The notes: generated by a model not told the origin, from the letters alone. DNA of 64,000 nt from Peptococcaceae bacterium BRH_c8a (GCA_000961575.1 LADP01000046.1:62001-126000); one strand, 5' to 3'; counted from the first letter of the stretch, positions 1 to 9,190 are shown. Program-made: numbers and translations.

Positions 1-491
1 CAGTTGGTAGTACAGGAAGCATTGCTGACTACATTATGTAAAACCGGATCATATTGCCCCTCGTTCACCCCCATGACCACCATCAGGCAATCACCTTTGG
101 CCGGGGCAGAAATAACCACTTTTTTGGCCCCGCCCTGCAAGTGCAGCGAAGCGTCCTCCACCTTGTTGAATTTACCGGTGGATTCAACCACTATATCTAC
201 TCCCAGGTCGCCCCAGGGCAACTTGGCTGGGTCTGCCTCTGAAAATACCTTAATCTCTTTGCCGTTGTAGGAAATCACATCATCATGACCGTAAATTTCC
301 TCGTCCATCCTGCCATGCACGGTATCATACTTCAACGTGTGCGCAAGGGTGGCGGTAAACACATCATTAACTGGCAGCCTTCTTGATTTGTGATTTACGG
401 CCACCACCTCAACGTCCGGGCGACGAAGTGCCGACCTTAGCACTAAACGTCCAATCCTGCCCAGGCCGTTAATTCCTATTTGCACCGTCAT
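1..491 (-). CDS. gap: Glyceraldehyde-3-phosphate dehydrogenase, N-terminal part (cut by window edge)
   Basis: Glycolytic/gluconeogenic NAD(P)-dependent oxidation of glyceraldehyde 3-phosphate. About 163 codons are visible. The protein starts MTVQIGINGLGRIGRLVLR, the Rossmann NAD-binding signature, and the window ends just after SNASCTTN, which carries the catalytic cysteine. The C-terminal catalytic half therefore lies off the left edge. A Shine-Dalgarno AGGGGAG precedes the ATG at 491. rpoN lies upstream on the same strand. Many Firmicutes have a CggR repressor between rpoN and gap, but the 260 bp here have no room for one. No frameshift is visible. The family call is secure. Confidence 0.95.
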   Translation of the reverse strand, partial: MTVQIGINGLGRIGRLVLRSALRRPDVEVVAVNHKSRRLPVNDVFTATLAHTLKYDTVHGRMDEEIYGHDDVISYNGKEIKVFSEADPAKLPWGDLGVDIVVESTGKFNKVEDASLHLQGGAKKVVISAPAKGDCLMVVMGVNEGQYDPVLHNVVSNASCTTN

Positions 492-683
492 ATTAGGCCC
501 ACTCCCCTCAATAGTATACCTTACTAACCTTAATTTATTTAATTATGCTATACTCTATTCGCTAATTATTTAATTGTTTCCTCTCTTTTTGTATACACGA
601 TTAAAAAAAAATTATTCAAATTCAGCACTTAGATTTTAGGATTTTCAAATTGCAAAATTATTTTATAGATAGTACCCCAAATT

Positions 684-713
684 TAAGGAGACACCGGTTG
701 CATGTGCCTCCTT
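684..713 (-). terminator. Hairpin downstream of rpoN
   Basis: An AAGGAG...CTCCTT inverted repeat with partly paired inner arms lies about 40 bp past the rpoN stop. It is followed on the minus strand by AAATTT rather than a clean T-run. It is a plausible terminator or attenuator between rpoN and gap. The rest of 492-752 is AT-rich, with no gene seen. Confidence 0.4.
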
Positions 714-752
714 AATTGTCTACATGATATTTTGTACAATAAATAATTAAGA

Positions 753-2159
753 TTAGTACCGCTTTCGTTTCCGGATGGGTGGTATGTTCAATTCATCGCG
801 GTATTTGGCCACAGTCCGCCTAGATATTTTAACCCCCCGGCGGGCAAAGATGTCGGAAATTTGCTGGTCGTTCAAAGGCTCTTTGTGATCCTCATCGATG
901 ACGATTTCCTGAATCGATTTCTTGATGCTTTCGGCGGATACCGATGCCCCACCCTCGTTGGTCAAACCGGAAGAGAAAAAGTACTTCATTTCTAAAACGC
1001 CCTGGGGAGTTTGAATGTACTTATTTGAAGTAGCCCTTGACACTGTAGATTCATGCAGGCCTACAATATCAGCCACTGTCTTCAAGTTTAAAGGTTTTAA
1101 GTATTTAACTCCTAAATCCAGGTAGTCACGCTGCAAATCCACCAGGCATCTGGTCACTTTGTACAGGGTCATCCGGCGCTGCTCAATACTCTTAATCAGC
1201 CAGGCTGCCGCATTTAGCTTGTGCTCCACGTATTTCCTGGTTTTATTATCACCTTTGTCCTGGTTAAGTACCGCCCGGTAAGTGTTGTTGATGCTCAACC
1301 TGGGCACATACACATCATTGACAATGATAATGTATTCGTTTTCCACCTTGTTTAGCACAATATCCGGTACAATGTACCTGTTTTCGTTGGCCCCGCTGAA
1401 GTTGCGACCCGGTTTAGGATCCAGCGTCTTCAGCAAGTCGGCCACCCGCTGTATTTCCAGCACCGGTACGCCCAGTAGCTGAGACATCCGGTTATACTTG
1501 CCGTCTGCCAAATCGTGCAGGTACTTCTCCACTATATCGTAAGCCAGGGGGTCACAAATGTTTAAAAATTTTAACTGCAGCAGCAGGCACTCCTGCAAAG
1601 AGCGGGCACCCACCCCGGGTGGGTCGAAGGTTTGTACCAGCGTGAGGGCGTCCATCACTTCGTCCTCGGTTACGCCCAGTTGACTGGCTATATTATCTAC
1701 CTGATAAATTAGATAACCATTGTGGTTGATATTACCAATTATATATTCGGCGATAGCCTTCTGCTTCTTGGTGCATATGCTCACCCCAAGTTGAAACATC
1801 AGGTGTTCGATCAAGCTGGGCGCGCGGCTGGCAAAATGTTCATAGCTGTAATCATTTTGTTCAGTGCGCACTTCAGAACGCGGCAACCCCAGGTCACTGC
1901 TGTCCTGAAAGTAATCCTGCCAATCGATATCGTAGCTGTTTTCCTCCGGTTTTTCCTCCACCGCCGGTTTCTCTTCCGCCACCGGCTGCTCGGCTTCTTC
2001 TTCCTTGACTTCCAGCAGCGGGTTTTCCTCGAGTTGCTGCTCCACGTAAGATTCCAGTTCCAGAGAAGACAGCTGCAAAATCGTTATGGCCTGGCGCAGC
2101 TCGGGGGTCATGATTAATTTTTGTGTTTGAATAACGTTGAGTCCATAACCCATGCGCAT
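753..2159 (-). CDS. rpoN: RNA polymerase sigma-54 factor
   Basis: Alternative sigma factor that directs RNA polymerase to -24/-12 promoters opened by AAA+ enhancer-binding proteins. The N-terminus has the glutamine/leucine-rich activator-interacting region (QTQKLIMTPELRQAI). An acidic linker (about residues 50-75) follows, then the core-binding and HTH region. The C-terminus has the RpoN box SRRTVAKYRDEL that contacts the -24 element. The first ATG (2168) lies only two bases after GGAGG. The next ATG at 2159 (MRMGYGL...) has an 11-base spacing and matches the usual start of clostridial homologues, so I prefer it. The length of about 468 aa is normal. It is followed by gap on the same strand. 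Confidence 0.96.
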   Translation of the reverse strand: MRMGYGLNVIQTQKLIMTPELRQAITILQLSSLELESYVEQQLEENPLLEVKEEEAEQPVAEEKPAVEEKPEENSYDIDWQDYFQDSSDLGLPRSEVRTEQNDYSYEHFASRAPSLIEHLMFQLGVSICTKKQKAIAEYIIGNINHNGYLIYQVDNIASQLGVTEDEVMDALTLVQTFDPPGVGARSLQECLLLQLKFLNICDPLAYDIVEKYLHDLADGKYNRMSQLLGVPVLEIQRVADLLKTLDPKPGRNFSGANENRYIVPDIVLNKVENEYIIIVNDVYVPRLSINNTYRAVLNQDKGDNKTRKYVEHKLNAAAWLIKSIEQRRMTLYKVTRCLVDLQRDYLDLGVKYLKPLNLKTVADIVGLHESTVSRATSNKYIQTPQGVLEMKYFFSSGLTNEGGASVSAESIKKSIQEIVIDEDHKEPLNDQQISDIFARRGVKISRRTVAKYRDELNIPPIRKRKRY

Positions 2160-2294
2160 GACCGTCATTTCCTCCAGTTCAGTTTAATTCAGTTTTAATT
2201 ATGCTAAAATTTACAATACTCTAAAAGTTTTTCTTATCATAATATTTCTCGACTGCTAGCAAAAATCCTGCCTGCTGATTTAATTCCAGTATAT

Positions 2295-2897
2295 TCAGTT
2301 AACGGGAGAATGATTACAGACCCAGGTTCGTATCAATAGTGCAGCGCCCAGTGCAGTAAGCCCTACAGCCAATAGCGCCGCAAAGGCTTCCTGACCCGCC
2401 ATATAAAGGTAGGGGTGATACCCGCGCCCATAATCCATGTAATCATTAAAAGTCATCCACAAGCCGGCGCCCAGCACCGCCCCGGCAGGCAAAGGACATA
2501 CGCGTAAAAAGATAAACCCCTGCAGCGCCATTCCCAAGTGCGAGACCCAAAGCATCCCTTCAATTAAAGTGAAGGGCACGCCCGATACCCAACTGTGAGT
2601 AATCACCCCAACGGCCCACAGGCCGTACTTAATGCAGGTGACACAGGCCAGGGCTGTCAATAGACCGGGCCGTAACCCCATAACCACTGCCAGCAACGCC
2701 AGGGCAAAAAAGGTGGTGGCCAGCGGGCTGTCGGGTACCACCGGCCACAAAAGAACCGGGGTTTCGGCCAGTTGCAGCCGGTACCAGTAGTAGCCGTACC
2801 CAGACCCGGCCAGGTTGATGATAATTAAAGGCCAGACCAGGCTGGAGCGCCAGGGCCTCTGCCACAATTCAGCTGCCAGTTCCGCAAGCAGTCGCAA
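2295..2897 (-). CDS. DUF1405 integral membrane protein (YpjA-like)
   Basis: Polytopic membrane protein of about 200 aa with five or six hydrophobic segments. The early motif GSGYGYYWYRLQL and the later FNDYMDYGRGYHPYL resemble the DUF1405/YpjA family of Firmicutes, whose function is not known. The ATG at 2912 precedes a GGAGG, so a ribosome would more naturally start at the TTG at 2897, eight bases after that GGAGG. Immediately upstream is the palindrome 2918-2991. No partner gene suggests a role. Confidence 0.65.
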   Translation of the reverse strand: MRLLAELAAELWQRPWRSSLVWPLIIINLAGSGYGYYWYRLQLAETPVLLWPVVPDSPLATTFFALALLAVVMGLRPGLLTALACVTCIKYGLWAVGVITHSWVSGVPFTLIEGMLWVSHLGMALQGFIFLRVCPLPAGAVLGAGLWMTFNDYMDYGRGYHPYLYMAGQEAFAALLAVGLTALGAALLIRTWVCNHSPVN

Positions 2898-2917
2898 GCG
2901 AGCCACCTCCATTTTTT

Positions 2918-2991
2918 GCGTTCAAGTCGGGGACGTTCTTGACTTGAATCGAACTTCAATTCAAGTCAAGAACCGTCCCCGACTTGAACGC
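2918..2991. repeat. CAGG/GGGGACGG-type palindrome (GTTCAAGTCGGGGACG family)
   Basis: Inverted repeat of about 74 bp with nearly perfect 32-bp arms beginning GCGTTCAAGTCGGGGACG and a short loop. One arm has lost a single G. It lies between the DUF1405 gene and the acyltransferase. It encodes the last residues and the stop codon of the acyltransferase. A shorter relative is at 39839-39869. Confidence 0.85.
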
Positions 2992-3484
2992 TATCAGTCA
3001 TAAAAGCCTTCCTCTTTACCTTGGCGGGCACGCCGCAGGCCAGGGCACCCGCTGGAACATCGCGGTTCACCAGCGATCCGGCGCCAATTACCGCCCCGTC
3101 GCCGATGCTTACACCCGGCAGCACGGTTGAATTAGCCCCAATCATAACGTTGGCACCAATTTCCACCGCGCCCAGCCGGAATTCGTGCACCAGGAATTCG
3201 TGGGCCAGCAAGGTGGCATTATACCCGATTACGGTGTTGTCACCAATAGAGATATGCTGTGGATAAAAAACGTCCATCATAGCCATCAGCCCAACCGAAA
3301 CTCCCCGGCCAACCTTTATACCCACCAGGCGGTAAAGAAAGTTTTTCATCCGCAGCGAGGGCAGGTAACGGCACAGGACTATGATCATAAAGTTGAAGCA
3401 AACCCGGAAAAAACCAGTCCGCCGGTACCAGCCGTGCATTGAATTGCCGTCACCTTGAACCGGATAATGGGTTAGCCTGCGCAT
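2966..3484 (-). CDS. Hexapeptide-repeat (LbH) acyltransferase
   Basis: About 172 aa, of the left-handed beta-helix acetyl/acyltransferase class that uses acyl-CoA to modify sugars or surface polymers. The hexapeptide repeats are visible as IGDNTVIGYNATL, IGANVMIGANSTVLPGVSIG and DGAVIGAGSLVNRDVPAG, ending GVPAKVKRK. The N-terminal third has a hydrophobic stretch (FRVCFNFMIIVLCRYL). The start at 3484 has GGGGAGG eight bases upstream; a farther ATG at 3520 begins inside the next palindrome and is unlikely. The final residues (QVGDGS, stop) are read from the palindrome at 2918-2991, so the natural C-terminus appears to have been replaced by repeat sequence. The acceptor is unknown. Confidence 0.8.
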   Translation of the reverse strand: MRRLTHYPVQGDGNSMHGWYRRTGFFRVCFNFMIIVLCRYLPSLRMKNFLYRLVGIKVGRGVSVGLMAMMDVFYPQHISIGDNTVIGYNATLLAHEFLVHEFRLGAVEIGANVMIGANSTVLPGVSIGDGAVIGAGSLVNRDVPAGALACGVPAKVKRKAFMTDSVQVGDGS

Positions 3485-3502
3485 GGCTCTTACCTCCCCG
3501 TT

Positions 3503-3578
3503 TGGTGCCAGGTGTTGCAAGTTGGATTTGTTGCAAATCTAGATTTGCAACAAATCCAACTTGCAACACCTGGCACCA
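3503..3578. repeat. Perfect 76-bp palindrome, GGTGCCAGGTGTTGCAA family
   Basis: Two 38-bp arms with no mismatch and no loop, outer end TGGTGCCAGGTGTTGCAAG. It begins one base after the whiA stop codon and reaches the Shine-Dalgarno region of the downstream acyltransferase. Relatives are at 26314-26350 (half), 48193-48257, 51711-51754 and 62512-62546 (half). In RNA it would be a very stable hairpin and could end the whiA transcript. Confidence 0.9.
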
Positions 3579-3579
3579 C

Positions 3580-4521
3580 TTATTTTTCACCGGTGCGCAG
3601 TTTTTCGGCGATGCGATCCAGTTTGCGCAACCGGTGATTGATCCCGGAACGACCCAGAGGCGGGGCGGCCATTTCGCCCAGTTCCTTCAGGCTGGCGTCC
3701 GGGAAACTGAGCCGCAGCTCCGCCACTTCCCGCAGCGATGGAGGCAGTTTTTCTATCCCCAGACCCTGGGCAATAATTTTGATATTCTCTGTTTGGCGCA
3801 GCGAGGCGTTCACGGTTTTGTTCAGGTTGGCGGTTTCACAATTAACCAACCGGTTTACCCGGTTCCGCATATCCTTGACCACTCTAACGTTCTCGAACTC
3901 CAGCAACGCGGTGTGGGCGCCCATCAGGTTCAGGCATTTGACGATCTGATCGCTCTCCTTGAGGTAGACCACGTACCACTTTTTACGGTTGCTAATCCGG
4001 GCCTCCAGTTTGAAACGCTTAAGCAGCCGGCAAATATCATCAGCCAGGCGCTCATTGCCGGTAATCACTTCCAGGTGGTAAGTGCCCCCCGGATTATTCA
4101 CCGAACCCCCGCCCAGAAAAACACCCCGCAGGTAAGCCCGCCGGCAGCATTCAGTGCGCAGCAGTTCCTGGTGCAGACCACCCCTGAGCAAGCCGTTTTC
4201 ATCCCGCATGCCCAAATCCACCAGTATTTTAGCCAGGCCGTCCTGGGGCGGTACACGCACCAAATAGACATTATTCTTATTTAACCGCATCTTCTTTTTG
4301 ACCAGCACTTCGGCCTGCACCCCGTACAAATCCTTCAGCAGCTTAAACATTTTACGGGCTACCGCGGCATTGTGGTTGAACAGATTTAATGAAACCTTAC
4401 GCCCGCTAATCTGCAGCGAACCGTCCATCTTAACTAGGGCCGCCAGTTCTGCTGTTCGGCAGCAGCGTCGCTGACCGATTACCCGGGCCAGCTCATTTTT
4501 TGTGACCAGTGAGAAACTCAA
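3580..4521 (-). CDS. whiA: Sporulation/cell-division regulator WhiA
   Basis: DNA-binding protein conserved in Gram-positives, linked to sporulation, division and metabolism. It has the LAGLIDADG-homing-endonuclease-like fold ([15 protein letters not shown] near residue 130) followed by a C-terminal helix-turn-helix ([26 protein letters not shown]...). A TTG at 4521 gives [11 protein letters not shown], matching the usual WhiA start, and lies eight bases after GGGGGTG. The TTG two codons earlier is too close. It sits in the usual rapZ-yvcK-whiA neighbourhood, but with unrelated genes between yvcK and whiA. The length of 313 aa is normal. Confidence 0.93.
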   Translation of the reverse strand: MSFSLVTKNELARVIGQRRCCRTAELAALVKMDGSLQISGRKVSLNLFNHNAAVARKMFKLLKDLYGVQAEVLVKKKMRLNKNNVYLVRVPPQDGLAKILVDLGMRDENGLLRGGLHQELLRTECCRRAYLRGVFLGGGSVNNPGGTYHLEVITGNERLADDICRLLKRFKLEARISNRKKWYVVYLKESDQIVKCLNLMGAHTALLEFENVRVVKDMRNRVNRLVNCETANLNKTVNASLRQTENIKIIAQGLGIEKLPPSLREVAELRLSFPDASLKELGEMAAPPLGRSGINHRLRKLDRIAEKLRTGEK

Positions 4522-4528
4522 GGACAAC

Positions 4529-5719
4529 TCACCCCCGGGCCGTAATATCTTCTATAACTGTCCTTTCCAGCGCCCCGGCCAGCAAATCATCCACGGCCAG
4601 GAATTCTTCCGCCCGTTCGGCCTCCGCCGGAACAGGCTTGGTGGCCGGGTGTTTGGGTAGAAACAGGGTACAGCAATCCTCGTAGGGCAGTATAGATGTT
4701 TCAAAGGTGCCAATCTGCTGCGCTCGCTGGATAATCTCCTCTTTGTCCATGCCCACCAGGGGTCGCAGCACCGGCATATCCGTTACCAGGGTAATGGTGC
4801 GCATACTCTCCAGAGTCTGGCTGGCCACCTGGCCCACGCACTCGCCGGTTACCAGGGCCAGCGCTTCCCGCTGCCTGGCAATGCTGGTGGACAGACGAAA
4901 CATCATCCGCCGCATAATGGTCACCCGCAGCTCCTCGGGACAGTGCATTTGAATTTCTTTTTGAATATCGGTAAAGTGAACCACGTGCAGCTTAATGCGG
5001 GCGGTGTAATCGGCCAGCAACCGGCACAGATCCCGTACCTTTTCCAGCGACTTCTCCCCGGTAAAGGGGAAACTGTGAAAGTGCACCGCCTCTATTTGAA
5101 TACCCCGCTTCATAGACATCCAGCCCGCCACCGGGCTGTCGATACCACCGGAAAGCAAAAGCAGCGCCCGGCCGCTGCTCCCCACGGGCAGCCCGCCAAT
5201 CCCGGGCACGACGCCGGCGTAGACGAAGGCGTTTTTCTCCCGGATCTCTACGCTTACCCGAATGGCCGGGTTGTGCACATCAACCTGCAGCCCGGGGTAA
5301 TGGTCCAGCAGGTACCCGCCCACCATGCCGTTTAGTTCGGGCGAGGTTTTAGGGAATGTCTTATTGGAACGACGGGCTTCTACCTTAAAAGTTATCGGTG
5401 ACCCGGGGCTCAACTGCAGACCGGGAACCGCATCTTTAAGGGCCTGCAGCGCCCCGACGCAAACGGCATCCTCATCCAGCGGCAGGCGCAGCGCCGGGCT
5501 GACCCCCACAATGCCGAAAACCTTCTGCAGCCGTTCCAACACCAGGGCGGGTTCGATCTCACTTTCCACCACCAAGCGGCCGTAAACCCGGCTTACTTTG
5601 GCGCGGCCCACCTTACTGAGGGCCCGGCTCATATTATCCATTAACCGCCGCTCAAATTGCGGCCGGTTCTTGCCTTTCAGGCCGATTTCACCATAACGAA
5701 TCAGGTATGTATTGTACAT
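4529..5719 (-). CDS. thiI: tRNA 4-thiouridine / thiazole sulfurtransferase ThiI
   Basis: ATP-dependent sulfurtransferase that makes 4-thiouridine at tRNA position 8 and can supply sulfur for thiamin thiazole. The order is ferredoxin-like N-domain, THUMP domain (about residues 60-165), then a PP-loop ATPase with [10 protein letters not shown]. The length (396 aa) is that of the form without the C-terminal rhodanese domain, as in Bacillus. GAGGTGG precedes the ATG at 5719. Its stop is a few bases upstream of the whiA start, so the two are co-transcribed. The cysteine desulfurase just upstream is the probable sulfur donor, as in the NifZ-ThiI pairs of Gram-positives. Confidence 0.94.
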   Translation of the reverse strand: MYNTYLIRYGEIGLKGKNRPQFERRLMDNMSRALSKVGRAKVSRVYGRLVVESEIEPALVLERLQKVFGIVGVSPALRLPLDEDAVCVGALQALKDAVPGLQLSPGSPITFKVEARRSNKTFPKTSPELNGMVGGYLLDHYPGLQVDVHNPAIRVSVEIREKNAFVYAGVVPGIGGLPVGSSGRALLLLSGGIDSPVAGWMSMKRGIQIEAVHFHSFPFTGEKSLEKVRDLCRLLADYTARIKLHVVHFTDIQKEIQMHCPEELRVTIMRRMMFRLSTSIARQREALALVTGECVGQVASQTLESMRTITLVTDMPVLRPLVGMDKEEIIQRAQQIGTFETSILPYEDCCTLFLPKHPATKPVPAEAERAEEFLAVDDLLAGALERTVIEDITARG

Positions 5720-5739
5720 TCGTCCACCTCGTTAAAGAC

Positions 5740-6010
5740 AGTAGTCAGAATTCAGTAGTCAGGAGTCAGACCCCCGTGCCGCTGCCGCGCGGCATCATCA
5801 GTAGCATAAAAGTAACTATTCAGTATGCATGGACCCTGTCATTTTTCGTAGGGAACGGCCCCTGTGCCGTTCCGTATTAAACGTCAACCCAACCCATAGA
5901 CGGAACGCCACAGGGGGCGTTCCCTACTAAACCCAATGGTTATTTTCAGGACGGAAAAAAGCAACTACATTTATTTTTTGCCTTTTCTTTCATTCTGACT
6001 CCTGACTCCT
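5740..6010. repeat. Intergenic repeat cluster: heptad bracket around a GTAGGGAACGG inverted pair
   Basis: This fills the 297 bp between the cysteine desulfurase and thiI. At 5740-5770 there is AGTCAG-type heptad sequence and at 5992-6010 its inverted partner (CTGACTCCTGACTCCT). Between them, 5848-5876 and 5897-5927 form an inverted pair of GTAGGGAACGG.../...CGTTCCCTAC units, each internally palindromic. No gene is seen. Confidence 0.75.
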
Positions 6011-6016
6011 TGTCCA

Positions 6017-7195
6017 TTATCCATACAACAACCGCAATTCCCGAACCACGGCCAGGGTTTTGGCCACGGCATAATCTATTTCTTCGGCGGTATTTACCGG
6101 TGCCAGGCTGAACCGCACCGCCCCGGTAAGCAGATGTTCACCCAGACCCATAGCTTTTAACACATGGCTGCCCGGTTTTTTACGGGATGAACAAGCCGAG
6201 CCCGTCGAGACAAAAATTCCGTGCTGTTCCAGAGCGTGTACCAGCACTTCTCCGGGCAGACCAGGAAAAGAAATGTTAGCTATATGCGGGGCGCTGCATT
6301 GGTCATTCTCACGGCACGCCGGTCCGTTAAGCACTGCTCCGGGCGCCCCGGCAAGAATCCCACAGACCAGCTGCTTTTTTAAGGACCAAATTTTGGCCGC
6401 CGCCCCGCCGGCTTCCCGGGCAATCACAGCGGCGGCCGCGCCAAATCCTGCTATACCGGGCACGTTTTCAGTTCCCGAACGCAGGCCGCCCTCCTGACCG
6501 CCGCCGGCCACCAGTGGACGCAGCGGAGTTTGCGGGGCCGCGTATAGTGCGCCCACACCCTTGGGGCCGTGTACCTTGTGGGCGCTCACCGAGAGCAGGT
6601 CCACGCCCAAGTCCTTGGAGCGCAGGGGCAGCTTGCCGTAGGCTTGTACCGCATCAACGTGCCAGTAGAGGCGCCCCCCGGATTGGCGAAAGTCCGCAAT
6701 AACGGCCGCAATGTCAGCCAGCGGCTGAACCGCACCCGTTTCATTATTCACATACATGGTGGACACCAGGTAAGTATCATCCCTTAGCTGCGCCCGTAAG
6801 TGTTCCGGGTCAATAACCCCAGTCTGGTTCACGGGCAGCAGAGATACCTCAACCCCCTGCTCCTTCAGCTGCTCGCAGGCATTAAGCACAGCCGGGTGTT
6901 CCACCACCGTGGTAATAACATGCCTTCCCCGCCGGCCGGGTGCCAGTCCTTTTACAGCCAGGTTGATAGCCTCGCTGCCGCCGCCGGTGAATATAATATC
7001 CCCGGGCGTGGCGCCCAAGCTTAAAGCTACCGCTTCCCGGGCCCGGGTCACCGCCCGGCCGGCCTCCACCCCTTTGCGGTGCAGCGAAGAGGGGTTGCCG
7101 TAATTTTCATCCATAGCCTCCACCACGGCTCGCGTTACCTCGGGGTAGGGCCGGGTGGTGGCGCTGTTGTCCAAATAAACTTCACGTACAGTCAT
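6017..7195 (-). CDS. Cysteine desulfurase (NifS/IscS class V aminotransferase)
   Basis: PLP enzyme that converts cysteine to alanine and a protein persulfide. The PLP-binding lysine is in SAHKVHGPKG (Lys207) and the persulfide cysteine in STGSACSSRKK (Cys335). The N-terminus YLDNSATTRP is typical. The length of 392 aa fits NifS/IscS. The paired thiI downstream suggests delivery of sulfur to tRNA thiolation (NifZ-like), although no scaffold gene is nearby to exclude Fe-S assembly. The leader is about 160 nt from the candidate promoter at 7358-7386. No strong Shine-Dalgarno was found. Confidence 0.92.
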   Translation of the reverse strand: MTVREVYLDNSATTRPYPEVTRAVVEAMDENYGNPSSLHRKGVEAGRAVTRAREAVALSLGATPGDIIFTGGGSEAINLAVKGLAPGRRGRHVITTVVEHPAVLNACEQLKEQGVEVSLLPVNQTGVIDPEHLRAQLRDDTYLVSTMYVNNETGAVQPLADIAAVIADFRQSGGRLYWHVDAVQAYGKLPLRSKDLGVDLLSVSAHKVHGPKGVGALYAAPQTPLRPLVAGGGQEGGLRSGTENVPGIAGFGAAAAVIAREAGGAAAKIWSLKKQLVCGILAGAPGAVLNGPACRENDQCSAPHIANISFPGLPGEVLVHALEQHGIFVSTGSACSSRKKPGSHVLKAMGLGEHLLTGAVRFSLAPVNTAEEIDYAVAKTLAVVRELRLLYG

Positions 7196-7357
7196 GCAGA
7201 GCCCGCTTTCCGCCGGAAAACCCGGCTAGTGCAAAGAAACACAAAAGTCCCTGCACCAAAACTGATTGCCGTAAAAGTACGAGTAATTACTATATGAGTT
7301 AAATATTTTGCCCCCAAGTGTGCAAGGATTTATCAGTCCAGGCACTATTATCTAATC

Positions 7358-7386
7358 ATAGTATAACGTATTCCCAGGAGCGTCAA
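7358..7386 (-). promoter_or_regulatory. Candidate sigma-A promoter for the cysteine desulfurase-thiI-whiA unit
   Basis: On the minus strand TTGACG is followed after 17 bases by TACTAT; an overlapping TATACT has a 15-base spacer. It is 163 bp upstream of the desulfurase start and downstream of the terminator at 7445-7469. No transcript data. Confidence 0.5.
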
Positions 7387-7444
7387 GAAAAGTGCTCTGT
7401 TTGGCTATTCAAGTTGAATCGCCCCAACTGAATGGTGCCCATAC

Positions 7445-7469
7445 AAAAAACCGGGCGTTGCGCGCCCGG
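7445..7469 (-). terminator. Rho-independent terminator after the 59-aa ORF
   Basis: On the minus strand CCGGGCGCGCAACGCCCGG forms a GC-rich stem directly followed by TTTTTT. It lies 9 bp past the stop of the small membrane-protein gene, which supports that gene being real. Confidence 0.9.
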
Positions 7470-7477
7470 CCCGGCCG

Positions 7478-7657
7478 TTACTCGCCGTATTTTTTTGCCT
7501 TGCGGTAACCGGATTTGTCTTCCGCAATAGTGTGCAGGGAATCAGCTATGCTCTTAAAGTAAAAGATAAATGGGACGGTGATAGCTATCGATACCGCCGT
7601 CAGCGCCAAAATACCGGCGTTGGTTTCGCCGGATGACGGCATTTCCCTGTGAAACAT
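7478..7657 (-). CDS. Small single-pass membrane protein, 59 aa, unknown
   Basis: The ATG at 7657 is preceded by GGAGG with a 10-base spacing, the frame runs 59 codons to a TAA, and a textbook terminator follows. The peptide begins MFHREMPSSGETNAG, then has one hydrophobic helix (about residues 14-36, ILALTAVSIAITVPFIFYF). It ends in a charged, lysine-rich tail (DKSGYRKAKKYGE). It probably sits in the membrane with the tail in the cytoplasm, but no family was recognised. It is about 190 bp downstream of yvcK and ends before the promoter of the desulfurase unit, so it could be the last gene of the rapZ-yvcK transcript or a separate gene. Confidence 0.7.
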   Translation of the reverse strand: MFHREMPSSGETNAGILALTAVSIAITVPFIFYFKSIADSLHTIAEDKSGYRKAKKYGE

Positions 7658-7806
7658 AGAGCGGACACCTCCTTAATGTGTCAGAAAACGTGCGAAAAGT
7701 CAGATTCAATCTCAAATCCGATCTTTTTGCCAAAACTGTTTTCAAAACACTTATTATAAAGGTGTCCGTCGGCGCAGCCGTTAATACGGCACATTTTTTG
7801 GGTACC

Positions 7807-7840
7807 AAGTGTGTCAAAGGAACCGTCCCCTTGACACATT
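7807..7840. repeat. GTGTCAAGGGGACGG-type hairpin repeat
   Basis: AAGTGTGTCAAAGG...CCTTGACACATT: outer arms pair and an AACCGTCC core forms the loop side. It lies 9 bp past the yvcK stop. The same unit occurs at 28410-28444, 30671-30704, 62176-62210 and as partial copies at 31097-31120 and 62484-62511. Confidence 0.8.
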
Positions 7841-7849
7841 ATTCCAAGA

Positions 7850-9190
7850 CTATAGGGCGGCGCTTTTTTGCCCGTTTGAAGACTGTCTTTGCTTGATATA
7901 GTTATTTATAAAAACTACCCGCTCCGGATAATAATCACTAATCACCCGCAACACCAACCGGGCCAGTCTTTCGGGGTGGTGCCGCACCAGATCGCCTTCC
8001 TGAACCAGTTGGCCGGGCACCGGCTCGGCACCCAACTCCCGTATCGCATCTAAATCCGGTACAACCGGGGTCGCGCCTTCACGACGGTAGCGACCTAAAA
8101 GACGGTTCGGAATACTCTCGGTATTAACAATCATATAGTCAACTACATTGTTACCAACGTGATCGGTCAGAGCCTTTAGGTGCCCGGAGGCACTGTACCC
8201 CTCGGTTTCGCCGGGCTGGGTCATTACGTTACACACATAAACCTTGGCCGCCCGGGAATGCCTAATCGCCTCGGATATTTCAGGCACCAGCAGGTTGGGC
8301 AGGATACTGGTATAAAGGCTGCCCGGGCCCATAATGATAGCATCGGCTTCCCGGATGGCCTGCAGCACTTCGGCATTGGGAAGGCAGTTTTCGGGTTCAA
8401 GAAAAACACGCTTAATTTGCCCACCGCCAGCCGGAATTTTGGATTCCCCACGCACCACGGTGCCGTCCTGCATCTCTGCGCACAGTTGTACATTGGACAG
8501 AGTTACCGGCAGCACCTGGCCGCGCACCGCCAAAACCCGGCTAATGCCGCGCACTGCCCGGTCAAAACCGCCGGTAATGTCGCAAAGAGCGGCCAGCAGC
8601 AAATTTCCCATGTTGTGCCCTTTTAATGCACCGGAGTCAAAACGGTACTGCAGCATATCCTCCATCAGCGGCTCCCGGTGGGCCAACGCCACCAGGCAAT
8701 TACGAATATCCCCCGGAGGCAGGATGCCCAATTCGCCCCGCAGACGCCCGGAACTACCCCCGTCATCGGCCATCGTAACCACCGCGGTAAGGTTGCCGGT
8801 ACACTCCTTGAGCCCCCGCAGCAACACAGGAATCCCGGTGCCACCGCCAATAACCACCACCCGCGGCCCTTTATCCAGATAGCGGCGGGCAAAAATTTCA
8901 TCCACCAGCGCATTGCCGCCGGTCATGAACGGCCCCACCAACGACTGAAATACCCTTTGCGCGCCGTACACCGTCATCGCTGCGCCAGCCAGCATTAACG
9001 CTAAACCCGGCACCCAGGCCAAATGCCCTTCCATAATACCCAGCAGGGCTTTTTCAGCAACGTCTCTGGTGGCGGGGAAAAACCCGCAGGCCACCAGGAA
9101 AACACCGGCAGCCACAATTATTGTACCCAGTACCGCCAGGGCTACCCAGCGCTTAACATTCATCCCCGGGTACAGCCACTCAATTCTCAT
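7850..9190 (-). CDS. yvcK: Gluconeogenesis/morphogenesis factor YvcK (CofD-like) with N-terminal membrane segment
   Basis: YvcK family proteins bind UDP-sugars and are needed for growth on gluconeogenic carbon and for cell shape in Bacillus. The CofD-like domain starts near residue 108 with GPRVVVIGGGTGIPVLLRGLK and contains VVTMADDGGSSGRLR, GHNMGNLLLAAL and IIMGPGSLYTSILPNLL. Two hydrophobic helices (about 15-35 and 57-78) precede it, so this protein of 446 aa is a membrane-anchored version longer than Bacillus YvcK (about 317 aa). Start ATG at 9190 with GGAGG nine bases upstream. It lies downstream of rapZ on the same strand. Confidence 0.93.
   Translation of the reverse strand: MRIEWLYPGMNVKRWVALAVLGTIIVAAGVFLVACGFFPATRDVAEKALLGIMEGHLAWVPGLALMLAGAAMTVYGAQRVFQSLVGPFMTGGNALVDEIFARRYLDKGPRVVVIGGGTGIPVLLRGLKECTGNLTAVVTMADDGGSSGRLRGELGILPPGDIRNCLVALAHREPLMEDMLQYRFDSGALKGHNMGNLLLAALCDITGGFDRAVRGISRVLAVRGQVLPVTLSNVQLCAEMQDGTVVRGESKIPAGGGQIKRVFLEPENCLPNAEVLQAIREADAIIMGPGSLYTSILPNLLVPEISEAIRHSRAAKVYVCNVMTQPGETEGYSASGHLKALTDHVGNNVVDYMIVNTESIPNRLLGRYRREGATPVVPDLDAIRELGAEPVPGQLVQEGDLVRHHPERLARLVLRVISDYYPERVVFINNYIKQRQSSNGQKSAAL

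Noticed and set aside
492-752. cggR between rpoN and gap
   Set aside because: Only 260 bp of AT-rich DNA, far too short for the ~340-aa repressor; no remnants seen.
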